Source: Alphaproteobacteria bacterium (GTDB lineage: Bacteria > Pseudomonadota > Alphaproteobacteria > Bin95). Taken from it: DNA of 41,562 nt. Position 1 is the stretch's first letter; each line of letters starts with the position of its first letter. Below are positions 20,354 to 31,014 of the stretch, in pieces. The DNA lies in assembly GCA_022826185.1 (NCBI GenBank), contig JAJDVH010000076.1, forward strand, positions 1 through 41,562, written 5' to 3'. The position numbers and the translations under genes were made by a program. The notes beneath the pieces were generated by a model, which was not told the origin of the DNA, did not search any database, and saw only the letters and a list, made by a program, of their open reading frames with translations.

Positions 20354-21528
20354 CGATCGATCTCTCCGAACACGATGTCCATGGCGCCCAGAATCGCAAC
20401 ACTATCGGCAAGCATATGGCCGCGCGACAGGAAGTCCATGGCTGCCAGATGTGCGAAACCGGGGGCCCGGATCTTGCAGCGGTACGGCTTGTTGGTGCCG
20501 TCGGATACCAGATAAACGCCAAACTCGCCCTTGGGCGCCTCGACTGCCGTATAGGTCTCGCCGGCCGGCACTCGGTAGCCTTCGGTGTAGAGCTTGAAAT
20601 GATGGATCAGCGCCTCCATCGACTGTTTCATCTCGCCGCGTTTCGGCGGGGCCACCTTGTTGGTCTCGGCAACGACGGGGCCGCCAGGCATATCTCGCAC
20701 GCACTGGTCGATTATGCGAAGCGACTGGCGCATCTCCTCCACCCGTACCAGATAGCGATCGTAGCAGTCGCCGTTCTTTCCAACAGGAATATCGAAGTCC
20801 ATGCGGTCGTAAACGTCATAAGGTTGCGCCTTGCGCAAATCCCAAGGGACGCCGGACGCACGCAGCATGGGTCCCGAGAAACCCCAATCAAGCGCGTCTT
20901 CCAGCGACACATGTCCGATATCGACGGTCCGTTGCTTGAAGATCCGGTTCTCGTTAAGCAGCGCTTCCATGTCGGCAACGAATTTCGGAAAGGCCGACGC
21001 CCATTCAGCGATGTCGTCGAGCATGCCCTCCGGAAGGTCCTGATGGACGCCGCCCGGCCGGAAATAGGCGGCATGGAGGCGGGCTCCGCTCGCGCGTTCA
21101 TAGAACTCCATCAACAATTCACGCTGCTCGAATCCCCAGAGCATCGGTGTCATCGCGCCGACATCCAGCGCGAAGGCTGTCAGGTTGAGCAGGTGATTGA
21201 GGACACGCGAAATCTCGGAAAAGAGCACCCGGATATACTGGCCGCGCTCCGGCACATCGATACCGAGCAGCTTCTCGGTCGCAAGCGCGAAAGCATGCTC
21301 CTGGTTCATCGGCGCGACATAATCGAGCCGGTCGAAATAGGGGACCGCCTGAAGATAGGTCTTGTGTTCTATGAGCTTCTCAGTGCCGCGGTGCAACAGG
21401 CCTATATGAGGGTCGATGCGGTCCACGACCTCGCCGTCGAGCTCCATGACCATGCGCAGTACCCCGTGCGCCGCGGGATGCTGCGGTCCGAAATTCAGCG
21501 TGTAGTTCCTGATCTGCGCTTCGGCCAT
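20350..21528 (-). CDS. nuoD: NADH-quinone oxidoreductase subunit D
   Basis: NuoD is the 49 kDa subunit that forms the quinone pocket with NuoB. The 392-residue protein, starting at ATG 21528, shows the [14 protein letters not shown] loop with the quinone-contacting histidine, and [25 protein letters not shown]. It ends with the conserved DxVFGEIDR. The start shares one base with the nuoC stop (TGATG). The frame runs on to 21573, but those 15 residues lie inside nuoC and are not conserved. NuoC and NuoD are separate, unlike the enterobacterial fusion. Confidence 0.98.
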   Translation of the reverse strand: MAEAQIRNYTLNFGPQHPAAHGVLRMVMELDGEVVDRIDPHIGLLHRGTEKLIEHKTYLQAVPYFDRLDYVAPMNQEHAFALATEKLLGIDVPERGQYIRVLFSEISRVLNHLLNLTAFALDVGAMTPMLWGFEQRELLMEFYERASGARLHAAYFRPGGVHQDLPEGMLDDIAEWASAFPKFVADMEALLNENRIFKQRTVDIGHVSLEDALDWGFSGPMLRASGVPWDLRKAQPYDVYDRMDFDIPVGKNGDCYDRYLVRVEEMRQSLRIIDQCVRDMPGGPVVAETNKVAPPKRGEMKQSMEALIHHFKLYTEGYRVPAGETYTAVEAPKGEFGVYLVSDGTNKPYRCKIRAPGFAHLAAMDFLSRGHMLADSVAILGAMDIVFGEIDR

Positions 21529-22121
21529 CAGGCGCTCTCCGCCTTTTCGTCGCCCGGCAGCGGCCCCTCCCACGGGCTGAGATAATCGAAGGTCCGGAAT
21601 TCCTGCGTCAACGAAACCGGTTCATAGACCACACGTTTCTGTTCGTCGTCGTAACGTACCTCGACGTACCCTGTCAGCGGGAAATCCTTGCGCATCGGAA
21701 AACCTTCGAAGCCGTAATCCGTCAGTAGCCGGCGCAGATCCGGATGGTCGGAAAAGAAGATCCCGTACAGATCCCAGGCTTCGCGTTCGAACCAGCCTGC
21801 CGAACTGAAAAGCCCCGATACCGAAGGCACCGGTGCATCTTCGTCTGTGGATGTCTTGATCCGGATGCGAAAATTGTGGCGATGACTCAACAGGTTATAG
21901 ACGATCTCGAACCGCTCGGGATGCTCCGGATAGTCAACGCCGCAAAGGTCGACGAGACACTTGAAGTGGCAGTTCGCATCGTCGCGTAGGAAAGTAAGCA
22001 CCTCGAGCAGCGCGTCTCTTCCTACGCGCAAAACCAGTTCCTCCCCGCCATCTTCGCGGGCGACCTTTTCACCGACCGCCGCCTCGACATGCTCGGCGAG
22101 GTCTATCAGGGCTTCGTCCAT
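21528..22121 (-). CDS. nuoC: NADH-quinone oxidoreductase subunit C
   Basis: NuoC is the 30 kDa peripheral subunit that packs beside NuoD and has no cofactor. The 197-residue protein contains [22 protein letters not shown], the signature [31 protein letters not shown], and the [14 protein letters not shown] segment. The ATG at 22121 follows the nuoB stop by 13 bp. The end is coupled to nuoD through TGATG. Confidence 0.97.
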   Translation of the reverse strand: MDEALIDLAEHVEAAVGEKVAREDGGEELVLRVGRDALLEVLTFLRDDANCHFKCLVDLCGVDYPEHPERFEIVYNLLSHRHNFRIRIKTSTDEDAPVPSVSGLFSSAGWFEREAWDLYGIFFSDHPDLRRLLTDYGFEGFPMRKDFPLTGYVEVRYDDEQKRVVYEPVSLTQEFRTFDYLSPWEGPLPGDEKAESA

Positions 22122-22134
22122 CTGCTGGTCCGAT

Positions 22135-22671
22135 TCAGCGCGTTATCGTGCCGGTGCGCTGGATTTTCTTTTGCAGCAGCAGTACGCCGTAGAGCAATGC
22201 CTCAGCCGTTGGCGGACATCCCGGTACATACACATCGACCGGCACGACCCGGTCGCAGCCTCGCACCACCGAATAGGAATAGTGATAGTAGCCGCCGCCA
22301 TTGGCGCAGGACCCCATGGAAATCACCCAGCGCGGCTCGGCCATCTGGTCGTAGACCTTGCGAAGCGCTGGCGCCATCTTGTTCGTCAGCGTTCCCGCCA
22401 CGATCATTACGTCCGACTGTCGCGGACTAGGCCGGAATACGATGCCGAAACGGTCGAGGTCGTAGCGCGAGCATGCCGTGTGCATCATTTCCACCGCGCA
22501 GCAGGCCAACCCGAAAGTCATCGGCCACAAGGAACCCGAACGCGCCCAGTTCACCAGCTTGTCGAGCTGTGCGACCACATAACCGCGATCCTGGAGCTCG
22601 TCGTTGACCCCGCGCAGCAACGCGTCCTGCTCCGCTCCCGGCCCCAATGCCGGCTGGCCGATCACTCCCAT
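22135..22671 (-). CDS. nuoB: NADH-quinone oxidoreductase subunit B
   Basis: NuoB holds cluster N2, the last iron-sulfur centre before quinone. The four ligands are visible as C57-C58 (ACCAVEMM), C122 ([10 protein letters not shown]) and C152 ([11 protein letters not shown]). The protein has 178 residues, with a variable N-terminus of about 30 residues. The start is ATG 22671, which overlaps the nuoA 3' end by 10 bp. Confidence 0.98.
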   Translation of the reverse strand: MGVIGQPALGPGAEQDALLRGVNDELQDRGYVVAQLDKLVNWARSGSLWPMTFGLACCAVEMMHTACSRYDLDRFGIVFRPSPRQSDVMIVAGTLTNKMAPALRKVYDQMAEPRWVISMGSCANGGGYYHYSYSVVRGCDRVVPVDVYVPGCPPTAEALLYGVLLLQKKIQRTGTITR

Positions 22672-23027
22672 TCAAGCGCTCCCTTGCGCCACTCGTAAAT
22701 GAAACCGACCGTCAGCACGCCAAGGAAGATGACCATCGACCAGAAACCCAGCATGCCGATGCCGCCGAGCGAAATCGCCCAGGGAAACAGGAACGCTACC
22801 TCAAGGTCGAAGATGATGAAAAGTATGGCGACCAGATAGAAGCGCACGTCGAAGCGGCCGCGAGTGTCGGTGAATGCCTCGAAGCCGCATTCGTAAGCTG
22901 AGAGCTTCTCCGGGTCCGGCTTCTGCCGAGCAACGATCAACGAAGCGACAACAGCGCCTGCCGCCAGCGCCCCGGCGACGCCCGTGAAGATCAGTATCGG
23001 AACATACTCGGCCAGAAGCGCTTCCAT
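22662..23027 (-). CDS. nuoA: NADH-quinone oxidoreductase subunit A
   Basis: NuoA is a 121-residue membrane subunit (ND3) with three helices. The quinone-site loop with the conserved cysteine ([10 protein letters not shown]) lies between helices 1 and 2, followed by [23 protein letters not shown] chose ATG 23027, which has GGAGGCGGG upstream and gives the normal family length. The frame continues to 23135, but the added residues are Arg/Ser-rich and non-membrane. It opens the operon, about 120 bp downstream of tRNA-Asp. Confidence 0.97.
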   Translation of the reverse strand: MEALLAEYVPILIFTGVAGALAAGAVVASLIVARQKPDPEKLSAYECGFEAFTDTRGRFDVRFYLVAILFIIFDLEVAFLFPWAISLGGIGMLGFWSMVIFLGVLTVGFIYEWRKGALEWE

Positions 23028-23071
23028 CTTCCGGGACCCGCCTCCTTCTTCTCGACTCCCGCCTCGAGCGC

Positions 23072-23099
23072 ACCATAGTGACCGGAGGCGCGGCTGCAA
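23072..23099 (-). promoter_or_regulatory. candidate sigma70-type promoter for the nuo operon
   Basis: On the minus strand there is TTGCAG (23099-23094), a 16-base spacer, and TATGGT (23077-23072), about 45 bp upstream of the nuoA ATG. Each hexamer matches four of six consensus positions. It is a visual match only, and read-through from tRNA-Asp is also possible. Confidence 0.33.
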
Positions 23100-23145
23100 A
23101 GCCCTGCGGGAGCTTTCCGGGCATGCAGCCATCAATGCAAACGAG

Positions 23146-23222
23146 TGGCGGGAGTGACGGGACTCGAACCCGCGGCCTCTGGCGTGACAGGCCAGCGCTC
23201 TAACCGACTGAGCTACACCCCC
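23146..23222 (-). tRNA. tRNA-Asp(GTC)
   Basis: The 77-nt cloverleaf closes fully on the minus strand. The 5' acceptor GGGGGTG pairs with CACTCCC, allowing one G-T pair. The D arm is GCTC..GAGC. The anticodon loop CTGTCAC gives anticodon GTC, and the T arm contains GGTTCGAGTCC. A discriminator G is followed by an encoded CCA. It lies directly upstream of nuoA. Confidence 0.97.
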
Positions 23223-23366
23223 GCAGGCCCGATAGCCCGTCTAACCGAGACCCGTGGTGAGGTCAAGGATACGGTCGCCACAGACCCTCGGCAATTTCCG
23301 GCATCCTCTCGGGTTCAAGCGTAAGCCTCCGAGGCAGGCCGCCTGTGGTTTTTGTCGGGCGCGCGC

Positions 23367-23820
23367 TGGTATGTTGAATGCGGCGGCTCGGAGAAGCTCT
23401 CGAAGATCGGCTAGGACGTCACCGAGACGCTGGAGGCCATTCCGCGCCAGTGGGAGGTGATCCAGACGGTGCGCGAGAAGCTCACCTGTCGGGACTGCGA
23501 GAAGATCAGCCAGCCACCGGCGCCGTTCCACCCGACGCCGCGGGGATGGGCGCACCTGCCTCTCGAACGATGCCACTGAAAGGGCGCTCAGAGGTATCGC
23601 CCTGGGCCGGAAGTCATGCTTGTTCGCAGGCTCCGAGCACGGTGGAAGGCGCGCGGCGGCGATGTACACCCTCATCGGCACCGCCAAGCTCAACGATGTC
23701 GATCCCCACGCATGGCTCGCCGACGTGCTCGACCGCATTGCCGGCACCCCGCAGAACCGGCCCGGCGAACTTCTCCCCTGGAACTGGGTTCCGGACCAGA
23801 GGCGCGGTCAGGCCGCATAG
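23367..23820 (+). pseudogene. IS66-family transposase (TnpC) relic, internally deleted
   Basis: Two IS66 TnpC pieces in different frames abut here. The first (about 23367-23560) reads CGGSEKLSKIG, an in-frame TAG, then DVTETLEAIP and a CRDC pair, ending PPAPFHPTPRGWAHL. This is the zinc-finger region and the start of the next domain. The second (about 23563-23820) reads SNDATERALRGIALGRK, then LFAGSEHGG, AAAMYTLIGTAKLNDVDP, AWLADVLDRIA and ELLPWNW, the typical C-terminus. The catalytic core between them is missing, and the N-terminus, TnpA, TnpB and clear terminal repeats are not seen. With a stop codon, a frameshift and an internal deletion it cannot encode a transposase. It sits between tRNA-Asp and tRNA-Val. 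Homology is from remembered family motifs and strong in the C-terminal piece. Confidence 0.85.
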
Positions 23821-23972
23821 GCCAGACCGGACGCGGACCGTTCCGCCCCGCGCCACCCGCTGCCTAAAACAGACCGAATACCCCGCGGCTCCGCCCGACA
23901 TCGATCATCGCGAGTCTCACCCTGTTTGTCGCGCTCCACCCGATGGCACAACTACAACGGACAAGCCCACCA

Positions 23973-24080
23973 TCATCGGCCTTGGGCCAGCGCCGGTTCG
24001 ATACCGGCGATGGCGATGACCGCGACGAGCATGGCGATCCACGCGACGGTCTTCAGGTTTCTCTTTGCCTTCATGGTCAT
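23973..24080 (-). CDS. 35-codon ORF resembling a bare signal peptide
   Basis: The ORF encodes MTMKAKRNLKTVAW, then IAMLVAVIAIAGIEPALA and QGR, then TGA. It has the three parts of a Sec signal peptide: a basic start, a hydrophobic core, and an ALA-Q cleavage site. Almost nothing follows the cleavage site. A very strong ribosome-binding sequence (AGGGAGGGGG) lies 5 bases upstream of ATG 24080; a second ATG is at 24074. It could be a real small membrane peptide. It could equally be the head of a secreted-protein or pilin-like gene cut off by the rearrangements that left the IS66 relic 150 bp away. I do not recognise a family. Confidence 0.38.
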   Translation of the reverse strand: MTMKAKRNLKTVAWIAMLVAVIAIAGIEPALAQGR

Positions 24081-24558
24081 CGTCGCCCCCTCCCTTTCGC
24101 ATGGCAGCAATCCAGCGATGCTCCAGGGATACTTTCCAATATCGTTTTCCTGCGCATTCCATAAGAATTTCCTATGAAAACCGGCCTTTCGGCGGTCCGG
24201 GGTGGCGCGCTTCGGTCTTTGCGTCGACCGGATCATTGACCAACCTCACCGGTGCCGGTCCGTTTACCGCGCAGGCGCTTCGCGCACAGAGCAACATACC
24301 CTGCAGCCTACGCCGGACGCTCACGTTTAGGGATGAGCTCTGGCAGGGCAGGCATGGCCCGCAAGCTGCATAAGGGCGTCTCGGAACCCTGGTCTTGCTG
24401 CTCTATGTCGCAGAGCGTTCCCGGGACCCCGCCTGTTCATAACAGACAACAGCTCAAGCAGGCGCTGCTCGAATACCGGCGGCGACGCCTTGTCTGATTC
24501 TCCAGGTGCCTGCCACGGCGAGCGCAACCGGCCGACAATAGACGCCGGTCCGCACATG
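24081..24558. other. intergenic DNA with no recognisable gene
   Basis: About 480 bp between the small ORF and tRNA-Val have no ORF with family resemblance, and the short open frames in both directions look random. It may be decayed remnant DNA like the IS66 relic to its left. The same can be said of 23821-23972. I find no RNA gene or repeat in it. Confidence 0.5.
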
Positions 24559-24572
24559 CCAGAATATTCTGG
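24559..24572. repeat. 14-bp perfect palindrome downstream of tRNA-Val
   Basis: CCAGAATATTCTGG is a perfect palindrome 17 nt beyond the CCA end of tRNA-Val on its own strand. It is followed, toward the tRNA, by a second small inverted repeat (TCTCT/AGAGA at 24574-24589). There is no T-run, so a classical terminator is not supported. It could be an operator or a processing or termination structure. Confidence 0.4.
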
Positions 24573-24589
24573 GTCTCTTGAAATAGAGA

Positions 24590-24665
24590 TGGTGGGCGAT
24601 GACGGGATCGAACCGCCGACCCCCTCGGTGTAAACGAGGTGCTCTCCCGGCTGAGCTAATCGCCC
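24590..24665 (-). tRNA. tRNA-Val(TAC)
   Basis: The 76-nt cloverleaf lies on the minus strand. The acceptor GGGCGAT pairs with ATCGCCC. The D arm is GCTC..GAGC, and the anticodon stem CCTCG/CGAGG encloses TTTACAC, giving anticodon TAC. The T arm contains GGTTCGATCC, and discriminator A is followed by an encoded CCA. It lies 27 bp downstream of hupB. Confidence 0.97.
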
Positions 24666-24692
24666 TTGGGTCCGGGTTCGCCCGACTTGCCG

Positions 24693-24965
24693 TTAGTTTA
24701 CGGCTTCTTTCAGACCTTTACCTGCCCTGAACTTGGGCTGGTTCGAGGGCGCAACATCAATCGTTTCGCCGGTCCTGGGGTTCCTCGCCTTGGATGCTGG
24801 CCGGTGGGCCACCGAAAAGGTTCCAAAACCGATCAACCGGACATCCTGACCGTCGGCCAGAGCTTTCGAGATCGTCTCAAAAACAGCATCTACAGCCCGT
24901 GCGGCTTCGGCACGCTGCAAGTTTGCGGAGGCCGCAACAGCTCCAACCAGATCGTTCTTGTTCAT
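24693..24965 (-). CDS. hupB: DNA-binding protein HU
   Basis: HU is a small dimeric nucleoid protein that bends DNA with little sequence preference. The 90-residue protein shows the alpha-helical dimer body (NKNDLVGAVAASANL..AARAVDAVF), the GFGTFSVAHRPASKARNPRTGETI arm region with the DNA-intercalating Pro position, and the C-terminal KFRAGKGLKEAV. A strong GGAGGGAGAAG site precedes ATG 24965. It stands after lon, a common bacterial arrangement, with a 109 bp gap that probably holds its own promoter. IHF is unlikely given the sequence and the location after lon. Confidence 0.96.
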   Translation of the reverse strand: MNKNDLVGAVAASANLQRAEAARAVDAVFETISKALADGQDVRLIGFGTFSVAHRPASKARNPRTGETIDVAPSNQPKFRAGKGLKEAVN

Positions 24966-25047
24966 TCTTCTCCCTCCCGTCTTCGCTGAGGACTGTGCCG
25001 TTGCTAACCCGATTCAGGGCCAAGGTCCAGTAAAACGATACACAATC

Positions 25048-25064
25048 GAGCAACTATATTGCTC
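25048..25064. repeat. inverted repeat between lon and hupB
   Basis: GAGCAA, five bases, then TTGCTC forms a perfect 6-bp stem. It lies 10 bp past the lon stop and about 85 bp before hupB on the minus strand. It could be a weak lon terminator, though the nearest T-run (GTTTT) is about 10 bases downstream, or an operator for hupB. The region is AT-rich compared with its surroundings. Confidence 0.35.
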
Positions 25065-25074
25065 CAATTGCATA

Positions 25075-27486
25075 TCAGTGCGTAACCATACCTCCAAAGG
25101 TTGCGCCTTCGACGGCCGGTGGCGGCGTTTCCACGGCTGCCGGGGGCTGCCAGTCTATCGGCGCCGGGATGTCGGTCAGCGCCCGGCTCAACACTTCATC
25201 GACGGTTTCCACAGGAACGATCTCAAGGCTGTTCGTCACATTCTCGGGTATCTCCGCGAGGTCCTTCATGTTTTCTTCGGGGACCAACACCGTGGTGATA
25301 CCGGCTCGCAGCGCCGCGAGCAGCTTTTCCTTCAGACCTCCGATCGGCAGAACGCGACCCCGCAGTGTGATCTCGCCGGTCATCGCAACGTGGCGACGTA
25401 CCGGAATGCCGGTCAGCGCCGAAACGATCGATGTGCACATGGCAACGCCGGCCGACGGTCCGTCCTTGGGCGTGGCGCCTTCGGGGACGTGAACATGAAT
25501 ATCCCGCCTGTCGAACTCCGGAGGGGCGATGCCGAACCTCAGCATTCGGGAACGAACGAAGCTGCGCGCTGCCTCGACGGATTCCTGCATCACGTCGCCG
25601 AGCTTGCCTGTGTGTTTGACGTTGCCCTTGCCCGGCATGACAATCGCCTCGACCGAGAGGATTTCGCCCCCGACCTCGGTCCAGGCCAGTCCGGTCGTGA
25701 CGCCAACCAGATCCTCCAGTTCCGTCTGCCCGTAGCGGAACTTGCGCACGCCTGCATACTCTTCGAGATTATCGTCCCCTATCTCAATCGTGCCGGCATC
25801 GCTGGTCGCCAGCGTCTTGACGGCCTTGCGCTGCAGATTCGCAATCTCGCGCTCCAGATTTCGGACGCCGGCCTCGCGCGTGTAGTACCGGATAAGGCCG
25901 CGCAAGGCGTCATCGGAAATTGACCACTCTTCACTCTTCAACCCGTGGGCCGCCAACTGCTTGTCGATAAGGTGGCGGCGGGCGATCTCGACCTTTTCGT
26001 CTTCGGTGTATCCGGGAAGACGGATCACCTCCATGCGGTCCAGCAGGGGCTGAGGCAGCCTGAGCGTATTTGCCGTCGTGATGAACATCACGTCCGACAG
26101 GTCGTAGTCCACTTCAAGATAATGGTCATTGAACGTGCTGTTCTGTTCGGGATCGAGCACTTCCAGAAGCGCCGACGACGGATCGCCCCGCCAGTCGGCG
26201 CCAAGCTTGTCCACTTCGTCCAGCAGGAACAACGGGTTGGACGACTTGGCCTTTTTCATGCCCTGGACCACCTTGCCGGGCATAGACCCGATATAGGTGC
26301 GCCGATGCCCGCGAATTTCGGCTTCGTCCCGCACCCCGCCCAGCGACATGCGCACGAAGTTGCGCCCGGTGGCGCGTGCAATCGACTTGCCAAGCGAGGT
26401 CTTGCCAACGCCCGGCGGCCCGACCAAGCAAAGAATCGGACCTTTGATCTTACGTACGCGGTTCTGGACCGCCAGATACTCGACGATCCGCTCCTTGACC
26501 TTTTCCAGGCCGTAATGGTCTTCGTCGAGAATGCGCTCGGCGGCAAGCACGTCCCGCTTCACCCTGGTCCGCTTCTTCCAGGGGATCCCGAGTATCCAGT
26601 CGAGATAGTTGCGAACGACCGTCGCCTCGGCGGACATCGGACTCATGCTCCGCAGCTTCTTGAGCTCCGCCGTCGCTTTTTCCGCAGCCTCCTTGGAGAG
26701 GCGGGTGTTCTTGATCGTCTCTTCGATCTCAGAGAGCTCGTCGCGGCCTTCCCCGCCGTCGCCCAACTCCTTCTGGATCGCCTTCATCTGTTCGTTCAGA
26801 TAGTACTCGCGCTGCGTGCGTTCCATCTGGCGCTTGACGCGCGAGCGGACACGCTTCTCGACCTCCAGGACATCCATCTCGCCTTCCATGTAGGCATAGA
26901 CGCGCTCCAAACGCTCGAAGACCGGTATCGTTTCCAGCAATTCCTGCTTTTGAGCGATCTTGAGACTCAGATGCGCCGCCACAGTATCGGCAAGCTTCGA
27001 TGGATCCTCGATCTGCCCGACGGTAGCGACGACTTCAGGCGGAATCTTTTTGTTGAGCTTTACGTAGCTCTCGAAATGCGAGACCACCGAGCGGACCAAC
27101 GCAGACATTTCCTGCGGATCGCCACCCTCTGCGCCATCCGGAATGTCGCGGGCAGCCGTCTCGAAGAACTCGGCCCGCTCGGTATAGGCTTGGATCTCGG
27201 CCCGGCCTTGCCCTTCGACCAGCACCTTGACCGCGCCGTCAGGCAGTTTCAGCAGCTGGAGCACTGAGCCGATGGTGCCGACCCGAAAGATATCGTCCGG
27301 GCCCGGGTCGTCGACAGCCGCATCCTTCTGAGTGACCAGCAGGATATGCTTGTCGTTCTTCATCGTCTCTTCGAGCGCCAGGACAGATTTCTCCCGTCCG
27401 ACGAAAAGCGGGACGATCATATGGGGAAAGACCACGATATCCCGCAGAGGGAGAACGGGATAGAGGTCGCCGCTGGAACTACTCAT
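25075..27486 (-). CDS. lon: endopeptidase La (Lon protease)
   Basis: Lon is the ATP-dependent serine protease that removes damaged and regulatory proteins. The 803-residue protein has the LonA layout: an N-terminal substrate domain (about 1-200), a coiled-coil helical region (200-300), an AAA+ module with Walker A GPPGVGKT at 356-363 and Walker [11 protein letters not shown] near 418-427, and a C-terminal protease domain. Catalytic S678 (KDGPSAG) and K721 have the same spacing as S679/K722 of E. coli. The start ATG 27486 has GAGGATG upstream. It follows clpX by 94 bp and precedes hupB. No heat-shock promoter could be identified with confidence. Confidence 0.98.
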   Translation of the reverse strand: MSSSSGDLYPVLPLRDIVVFPHMIVPLFVGREKSVLALEETMKNDKHILLVTQKDAAVDDPGPDDIFRVGTIGSVLQLLKLPDGAVKVLVEGQGRAEIQAYTERAEFFETAARDIPDGAEGGDPQEMSALVRSVVSHFESYVKLNKKIPPEVVATVGQIEDPSKLADTVAAHLSLKIAQKQELLETIPVFERLERVYAYMEGEMDVLEVEKRVRSRVKRQMERTQREYYLNEQMKAIQKELGDGGEGRDELSEIEETIKNTRLSKEAAEKATAELKKLRSMSPMSAEATVVRNYLDWILGIPWKKRTRVKRDVLAAERILDEDHYGLEKVKERIVEYLAVQNRVRKIKGPILCLVGPPGVGKTSLGKSIARATGRNFVRMSLGGVRDEAEIRGHRRTYIGSMPGKVVQGMKKAKSSNPLFLLDEVDKLGADWRGDPSSALLEVLDPEQNSTFNDHYLEVDYDLSDVMFITTANTLRLPQPLLDRMEVIRLPGYTEDEKVEIARRHLIDKQLAAHGLKSEEWSISDDALRGLIRYYTREAGVRNLEREIANLQRKAVKTLATSDAGTIEIGDDNLEEYAGVRKFRYGQTELEDLVGVTTGLAWTEVGGEILSVEAIVMPGKGNVKHTGKLGDVMQESVEAARSFVRSRMLRFGIAPPEFDRRDIHVHVPEGATPKDGPSAGVAMCTSIVSALTGIPVRRHVAMTGEITLRGRVLPIGGLKEKLLAALRAGITTVLVPEENMKDLAEIPENVTNSLEIVPVETVDEVLSRALTDIPAPIDWQPPAAVETPPPAVEGATFGGMVTH

Positions 27487-27580
27487 GACGCATCCTCGAG
27501 AGGCTCCGTGATTGGCATGGCTGCTTCAATGACATCATTCGCAACCGCCCATCCTTATCTGGGACAAGGACAAGAGCTGT

Positions 27581-28843
<1,263 letters not shown>

Positions 28844-28963
28844 CTTCGATCCCAACATTCCCCGAAGCCGCAGCCCGAAAGCCACACAGGCATGTTAGCG
28901 GGGTTTGCCTCCGGGGCCAATGTTTCCATTGCAAAATGCGACGTCAGGGCTTCCGCGGCCTGT

Positions 28964-29596
28964 TTATGCCGTTTCGGCTTCCGTCGGCATACGGTGCTCG
29001 ACCACTTCGTCCACGATCCCGAATTCCCGAGCCTCGTCCGGGCTCATGAAGCGGTCGCGGTCAAGCGCTTCCTCCACCTTTTCCAGCGTTTGGCCGCAAT
29101 GCTTCACATAAATTTCGTTCAGCCGTCCTCGCAGGGCGAGAATCTCACGCGCATGGATTTCGATGTCGCTGGCCTGACCGTGGAAGCCGCCGGAAGGCTG
29201 GTGCACCATCACCCGTGCATTAGGCAACGCGTAGCGCTTGCCCGGTTTGCCGGCAGCAAGCAGCAGCGACCCCATCGAGGCCGCCTGCCCGATACATACC
29301 GTGGACACATCGCAGCGGATGTACTGCATCGTGTCGTAGATCGCGAGCCCTGCGGTGACAGCGCCGCCCGGCGAGTTGATGTAGAAGGAAATGTCCTTGC
29401 TGGGGTTTTCCGCCTCCAGAAACAGCAACTGAGCGGCAATTAACGCGCCGACCTGATCGAACACCGGGCCCGTCAGGAACACAATCCTCTCCTTCAGCAA
29501 GCGGGAATAGATGTCATAGGCGCGTTCCCCGCGGTTGGTGCTCTCCACCACCATGGGCACGAGTGTGTTCATGTAAACTTCGCTCCGGTCGCGCAT
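28964..29596 (-). CDS. clpP: ATP-dependent Clp protease proteolytic subunit ClpP
   Basis: ClpP is the tetradecameric serine peptidase partner of ClpX. The 210-residue protein has the full triad S107 (GQAASMGS), H132 (MVHQPSGG) and D181 (DRDRFMSP), with the same spacing as in E. coli. The start [14 protein letters not shown] is the form usual in alphaproteobacteria. Its ribosome-binding site (GAGGAG) overlaps the tig stop 9 bp upstream, so tig and clpP are probably one transcript. An alternative ATG lies eight codons downstream. No second clpP copy is present in the window. Confidence 0.98.
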   Translation of the reverse strand: MRDRSEVYMNTLVPMVVESTNRGERAYDIYSRLLKERIVFLTGPVFDQVGALIAAQLLFLEAENPSKDISFYINSPGGAVTAGLAIYDTMQYIRCDVSTVCIGQAASMGSLLLAAGKPGKRYALPNARVMVHQPSGGFHGQASDIEIHAREILALRGRLNEIYVKHCGQTLEKVEEALDRDRFMSPDEAREFGIVDEVVEHRMPTEAETA

Positions 29597-29605
29597 CGCG
29601 GCTGC

Positions 29606-30964
29606 CTACTCCTCTTCAGCAGCGCCTTCGGACGCTGCGATCAACTCATCAGCGCTGACCTTGCGTGTCGTAATGTCTGCGAGTTCGAGAATGAAATCGA
29701 CCACCTTGTTCTCAAGGATCGGTCCGTCGAACTGCGACAGGGCCGACGGGTTCTTGCGGTAGAAGTCCAGCACGACATGCTCCTGTCCGGGAAACCGCTG
29801 AACCTGGGTAAACACAGCCCGCTGCAGGTCCTCCTCGCTAACCTCGATATTGTTCTGGCGCCCTACCTCGGCAAGCAGAAGGCCGAGCCTGATACGCCGC
29901 TCCGCGACCTTCCTGTATTCGTCCTTGAGCTCATCGTCGGTCTTGCCTTCCCGAATCTCATCGTCCTCGTCTTCCGCCCCTTCAAGCCGTTGCTCGATTT
30001 CGCCCCAGATCGACTCGAACTCCTGCATGACCATGCTCTCCGGCAGAGGGAAGTCGTGCAGTTCCTCCAGACGGTCGAATAGATTCCTTTTGACAATCAT
30101 TCGGGAGACGTCCGCATACTGCCCCTTGATCCGGTCGGCGACGCCCTGGCGCAGAGCCTCGAGATTGTCGAACCCGACCCGCTTTGCCATTTCGTCATCC
30201 GGGTCGGCCGCCCGGCGTTCCTGAACCTGCTTGACCTCCACGGAAAACACCGCGGCTTTGCCCGCCAGGTGCGCTGCGCCGTAATCCTCAGGGAAGCTGA
30301 CCTCGACATCCCGGGACTCGCCCGCGCGAACGCCGACCAGCTGGTCCTCGAAACCGGGAATAAACTCGCCTGTGCCGAGCTCGATCTCGTAGTCTTCGGC
30401 GGCGCCGCCGGCGAATGCTTCACCGTCGATCTTGCCTTCGAAATCGATCATCAGGGTATCGCCTTCGGCAGCCCCCCGATCCTCCTCGACGGCCACCAGA
30501 TCGGCGGTGGCACCGGCGATGCGACCGATCTCCTCCTCGACCGTCTCTTCTGCCGGGTCGGCCTCCAGGCGCTCGAGTTCGAGCGTGCCGAAGTCGATCG
30601 GCTCGATCTCCGGCAACGCCTCAACACTGATCGTGTATTCGAGGTCCACCCCGGCCGGCAGCCCGTTGTCGAGGTCGGAGACCATATCGATCTGCGGCAT
30701 GACAGCCGGCTTCAGGCCCCGTTCCTCTATCGCCTGCTGCGTGCCGCGATTGATCGTTGCCTCAAGGATTTCTCCTTCGACCGCCCTGCCGAAGCGCTGG
30801 CGCAGGATCTTCATCGGCGCCTTGCCGGGCCGGAATCCCGGAAGCCGCATGCCGGCGCCGTATTCCGCCAGCTTCCTGTCGACCTCGGCGTGCAGGTCCT
30901 CGGCAGGCACGACAACGCGAAAGTCGTGCTTCAGCCCGTCGGCGAGTGTCTCGGTAATCTGCAT
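29606..30964 (-). CDS. tig: trigger factor
   Basis: Trigger factor is the ribosome-associated chaperone and peptidyl-prolyl isomerase that meets nascent chains. The 452-residue protein has the ribosome-docking signature GFRPGKAP at residues 43-50, a PPIase (FKBP-like) domain around 155-245, and a long helical C-terminal chaperone domain. It ends in an acidic Glu/Ala-rich tail. The ATG at 30964 has only a weak upstream ribosome-binding sequence. It follows tRNA-Leu by 50 bp and leads the tig-clpP-clpX-lon-hupB proteostasis series. Confidence 0.97.
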   Translation of the reverse strand: MQITETLADGLKHDFRVVVPAEDLHAEVDRKLAEYGAGMRLPGFRPGKAPMKILRQRFGRAVEGEILEATINRGTQQAIEERGLKPAVMPQIDMVSDLDNGLPAGVDLEYTISVEALPEIEPIDFGTLELERLEADPAEETVEEEIGRIAGATADLVAVEEDRGAAEGDTLMIDFEGKIDGEAFAGGAAEDYEIELGTGEFIPGFEDQLVGVRAGESRDVEVSFPEDYGAAHLAGKAAVFSVEVKQVQERRAADPDDEMAKRVGFDNLEALRQGVADRIKGQYADVSRMIVKRNLFDRLEELHDFPLPESMVMQEFESIWGEIEQRLEGAEDEDDEIREGKTDDELKDEYRKVAERRIRLGLLLAEVGRQNNIEVSEEDLQRAVFTQVQRFPGQEHVVLDFYRKNPSALSQFDGPILENKVVDFILELADITTRKVSADELIAASEGAAEEE

Positions 30965-31014
30965 ATGAAAGGCTTCAACTGGTTACGGTCGGCGGCCCCG
31001 GCCGGGACGATCCC

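Noticed and set aside
23378-24019. 213-codon plus-strand open frame over the IS66 relic
   Set aside because: It is out of frame with both transposase pieces and carries none of their motifs.
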